Under the pieces are notes generated by a model. It was not told where the DNA came from. It ran no database searches and worked only from the letters and a program-made list of their open reading frames with translations. A program made the position numbers and the translations under genes. A stretch of 6,693 nucleotides of DNA from Clostridiales bacterium UBA8960 (GTDB taxonomy: Bacteria > Bacillota > Clostridia > Peptostreptococcales > Acidaminobacteraceae): positions 415 through 7,107 of the forward strand of contig DMYC01000090.1 in NCBI GenBank assembly GCA_003482695.1. Reading direction: 5' to 3'. This document shows, piece by piece, positions 5,632-6,693 of this stretch (position 1 is the stretch's first letter; every line of letters starts with the position of its first letter).

Positions 5632-6693
5632 ATGGCTAAAGCGATTCGTAAAAAGCGTAGACCAAAATATGGGCGCATTTTCTTTAGTCTTCTGATTTTT
5701 GGTCTCTTTATCTATTTTGTCGTCAAATTGGGATTGGATCTATTTTATAAGGAGCAATCGACGTATCTTGTGACGTCGGGAAGCCTTAATATTGAGAATA
5801 GATACTCCGCTTTAGTGCTGCGAAACGAGATGATCGTCGATACGAAACTCAGCGGAAAAATCACCTATTTTGTGAGTGAAGGCACTGAAGTTGACAAGAA
5901 TACTCAAATCGCTGAAATTTATAACGATGGTAGCAAAACGGAAGTCGTTGAAACTTCAGAGCGAGAAATAAACCGAAAGAAAATTGAGTTTGACTACAAT
6001 ATTCTCGAATATGAAATCACAAATTTAAGGAATCTGATTCTTTTTCAGATGGATTCAAAGCAATACGCCGAAATCCCTAGTTTAAAAAGAGATTTGATGC
6101 TTAAATTGGAACGATTAGACAAACTACAAACTGAAAATAAATTTCTTTCCAATAGAACGGCATCCTATTCCGAAAAGACAATTGGCGAAGGCGTTCTAAT
6201 GGATGGACAAAAACTTGCCATCTACGCACCCGCAAGTGGCATCATTACTTACAGAATAGATGGATATGAGGACTTTCTCACTATTGATAACTTGTACAAC
6301 ATCAATTATGATGAAATCAGTGCGTTGGCACTGGAAGAATCCTCGTTGGTCAGACAGTCTGTCAAGCCAAATGATAAGCTTTTTAAGATCGTCGACAATG
6401 CAAACTATTTTATAACGGCCGTCGTAAGCAATGAAGAAGTGGACACGTATAAGAATATTCAAAGCATATCGGTCGTGGTTGATGGAAAAACACTAAAAGG
6501 CGATGTATACGATGTTTTCGTTAACAATGATCGTGCAGTCGTGGTTATTCAGCTGAGAGAACGCTTTGACAGTTATTTTAGCAAACGTGTCATCGACTGC
6601 AGCATCATTCGTGAAAACTATAAAGGCCTGAAAATCCATACAGATTCCACCATCAATATTGATGGGCAAATTGGCGTTTTTGTCGTAAACGAT
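5632..6693 (+). CDS. HlyD-like (membrane-fusion-type) membrane-anchored adaptor protein, 3' end outside window
   Basis: The frame is open for 354 codons to the window edge with no stop. RBS AAGGAG (5620-5625) lies 6 bases before the ATG. The N-terminus is strongly basic (MAKAIRKKRRPKYGR), followed by one hydrophobic segment at about 16-38 (FFSLLIFGLFIYFVV), so the rest is predicted to lie outside the membrane. Residues about 71-97 (TKLSGKITYFVSEGTEVDKN) and 194-208 (LAIYAPASGIITYR) look like the two halves of a biotinyl-lipoyl-like barrel-sandwich domain. They are separated by a charged helical stretch (about 108-175) likely to form a short coiled-coil hairpin. A beta-rich region follows (245-354, with NDKLFKIVDNANYFITAVV). 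This is the plan of HlyD/RND-type adaptor proteins. Similar genes commonly follow gpsA and precede yggS and sepF in clostridia, a known arrangement, but their job there is unclear: no ABC transporter gene is adjacent in this window. The family call is moderate; the partner is unknown. Confidence 0.8.
   Translation, partial: MAKAIRKKRRPKYGRIFFSLLIFGLFIYFVVKLGLDLFYKEQSTYLVTSGSLNIENRYSALVLRNEMIVDTKLSGKITYFVSEGTEVDKNTQIAEIYNDGSKTEVVETSEREINRKKIEFDYNILEYEITNLRNLILFQMDSKQYAEIPSLKRDLMLKLERLDKLQTENKFLSNRTASYSEKTIGEGVLMDGQKLAIYAPASGIITYRIDGYEDFLTIDNLYNINYDEISALALEESSLVRQSVKPNDKLFKIVDNANYFITAVVSNEEVDTYKNIQSISVVVDGKTLKGDVYDVFVNNDRAVVVIQLRERFDSYFSKRVIDCSIIRENYKGLKIHTDSTINIDGQIGVFVVND

Noticed and set aside
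6196..6462. 88-codon ORF on the minus strand
   Set aside because: It lies wholly inside the HlyD-like reading frame, has no recognisable motif, and all other genes are on the + strand.

Overview
The window looks like a core chromosomal segment of a low-to-moderate GC Firmicute, most likely a member of Clostridia. All genes lie on the + strand, are tightly packed and have strong AGGAGG-type ribosome binding sites. The order ftsZ, nrdR, pgeF, DUF512 radical-SAM protein, der, gpsA, HlyD-like protein matches the block next to the division and cell-wall cluster of many clostridia. No mobile element, CRISPR array, tRNA or rRNA was seen. The genus cannot be named from the sequence alone.

Layout. 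Positions 1-234 hold the 3' end of ftsZ, ending in the conserved C-terminal docking peptide, and an intrinsic terminator shares its stop codon. nrdR (295-759) follows with its own intrinsic terminator, so it sits between two terminators. pgeF (814-1608) comes next. A 76-base gap after pgeF carries a candidate sigma-70-type promoter whose -35 and -10 elements form the arms of an inverted repeat. From there a compact run begins that probably forms one operon: the DUF512 protein (1685-3010), der overlapping it by 8 bases (3003-4325), a 60-codon extremely acidic ORF (4357-4539), gpsA with a TTG start (4570-5598), and a HlyD-like membrane adaptor (from 5632) that runs off the end of the window.

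How the genes fit together. Most products serve growth and envelope building: FtsZ for septum formation, PgeF for peptidoglycan precursor quality control, Der for 50S ribosome assembly, and GpsA for the sn-glycerol-3-phosphate that starts phospholipid synthesis. NrdR couples dNTP supply to demand. The DUF512 protein and the HlyD-like protein are conserved but functionally unclear.

The most unusual element is the Asp-rich miniprotein between der and gpsA, where many clostridia carry plsY, the acyltransferase that uses the GpsA product. Other points worth a look are an Ala in place of the first Gly of the GpsA dinucleotide-binding motif and a divergent loop in PgeF. Nothing here is a clear new multi-gene system; the novelty is at the level of single genes and sites.
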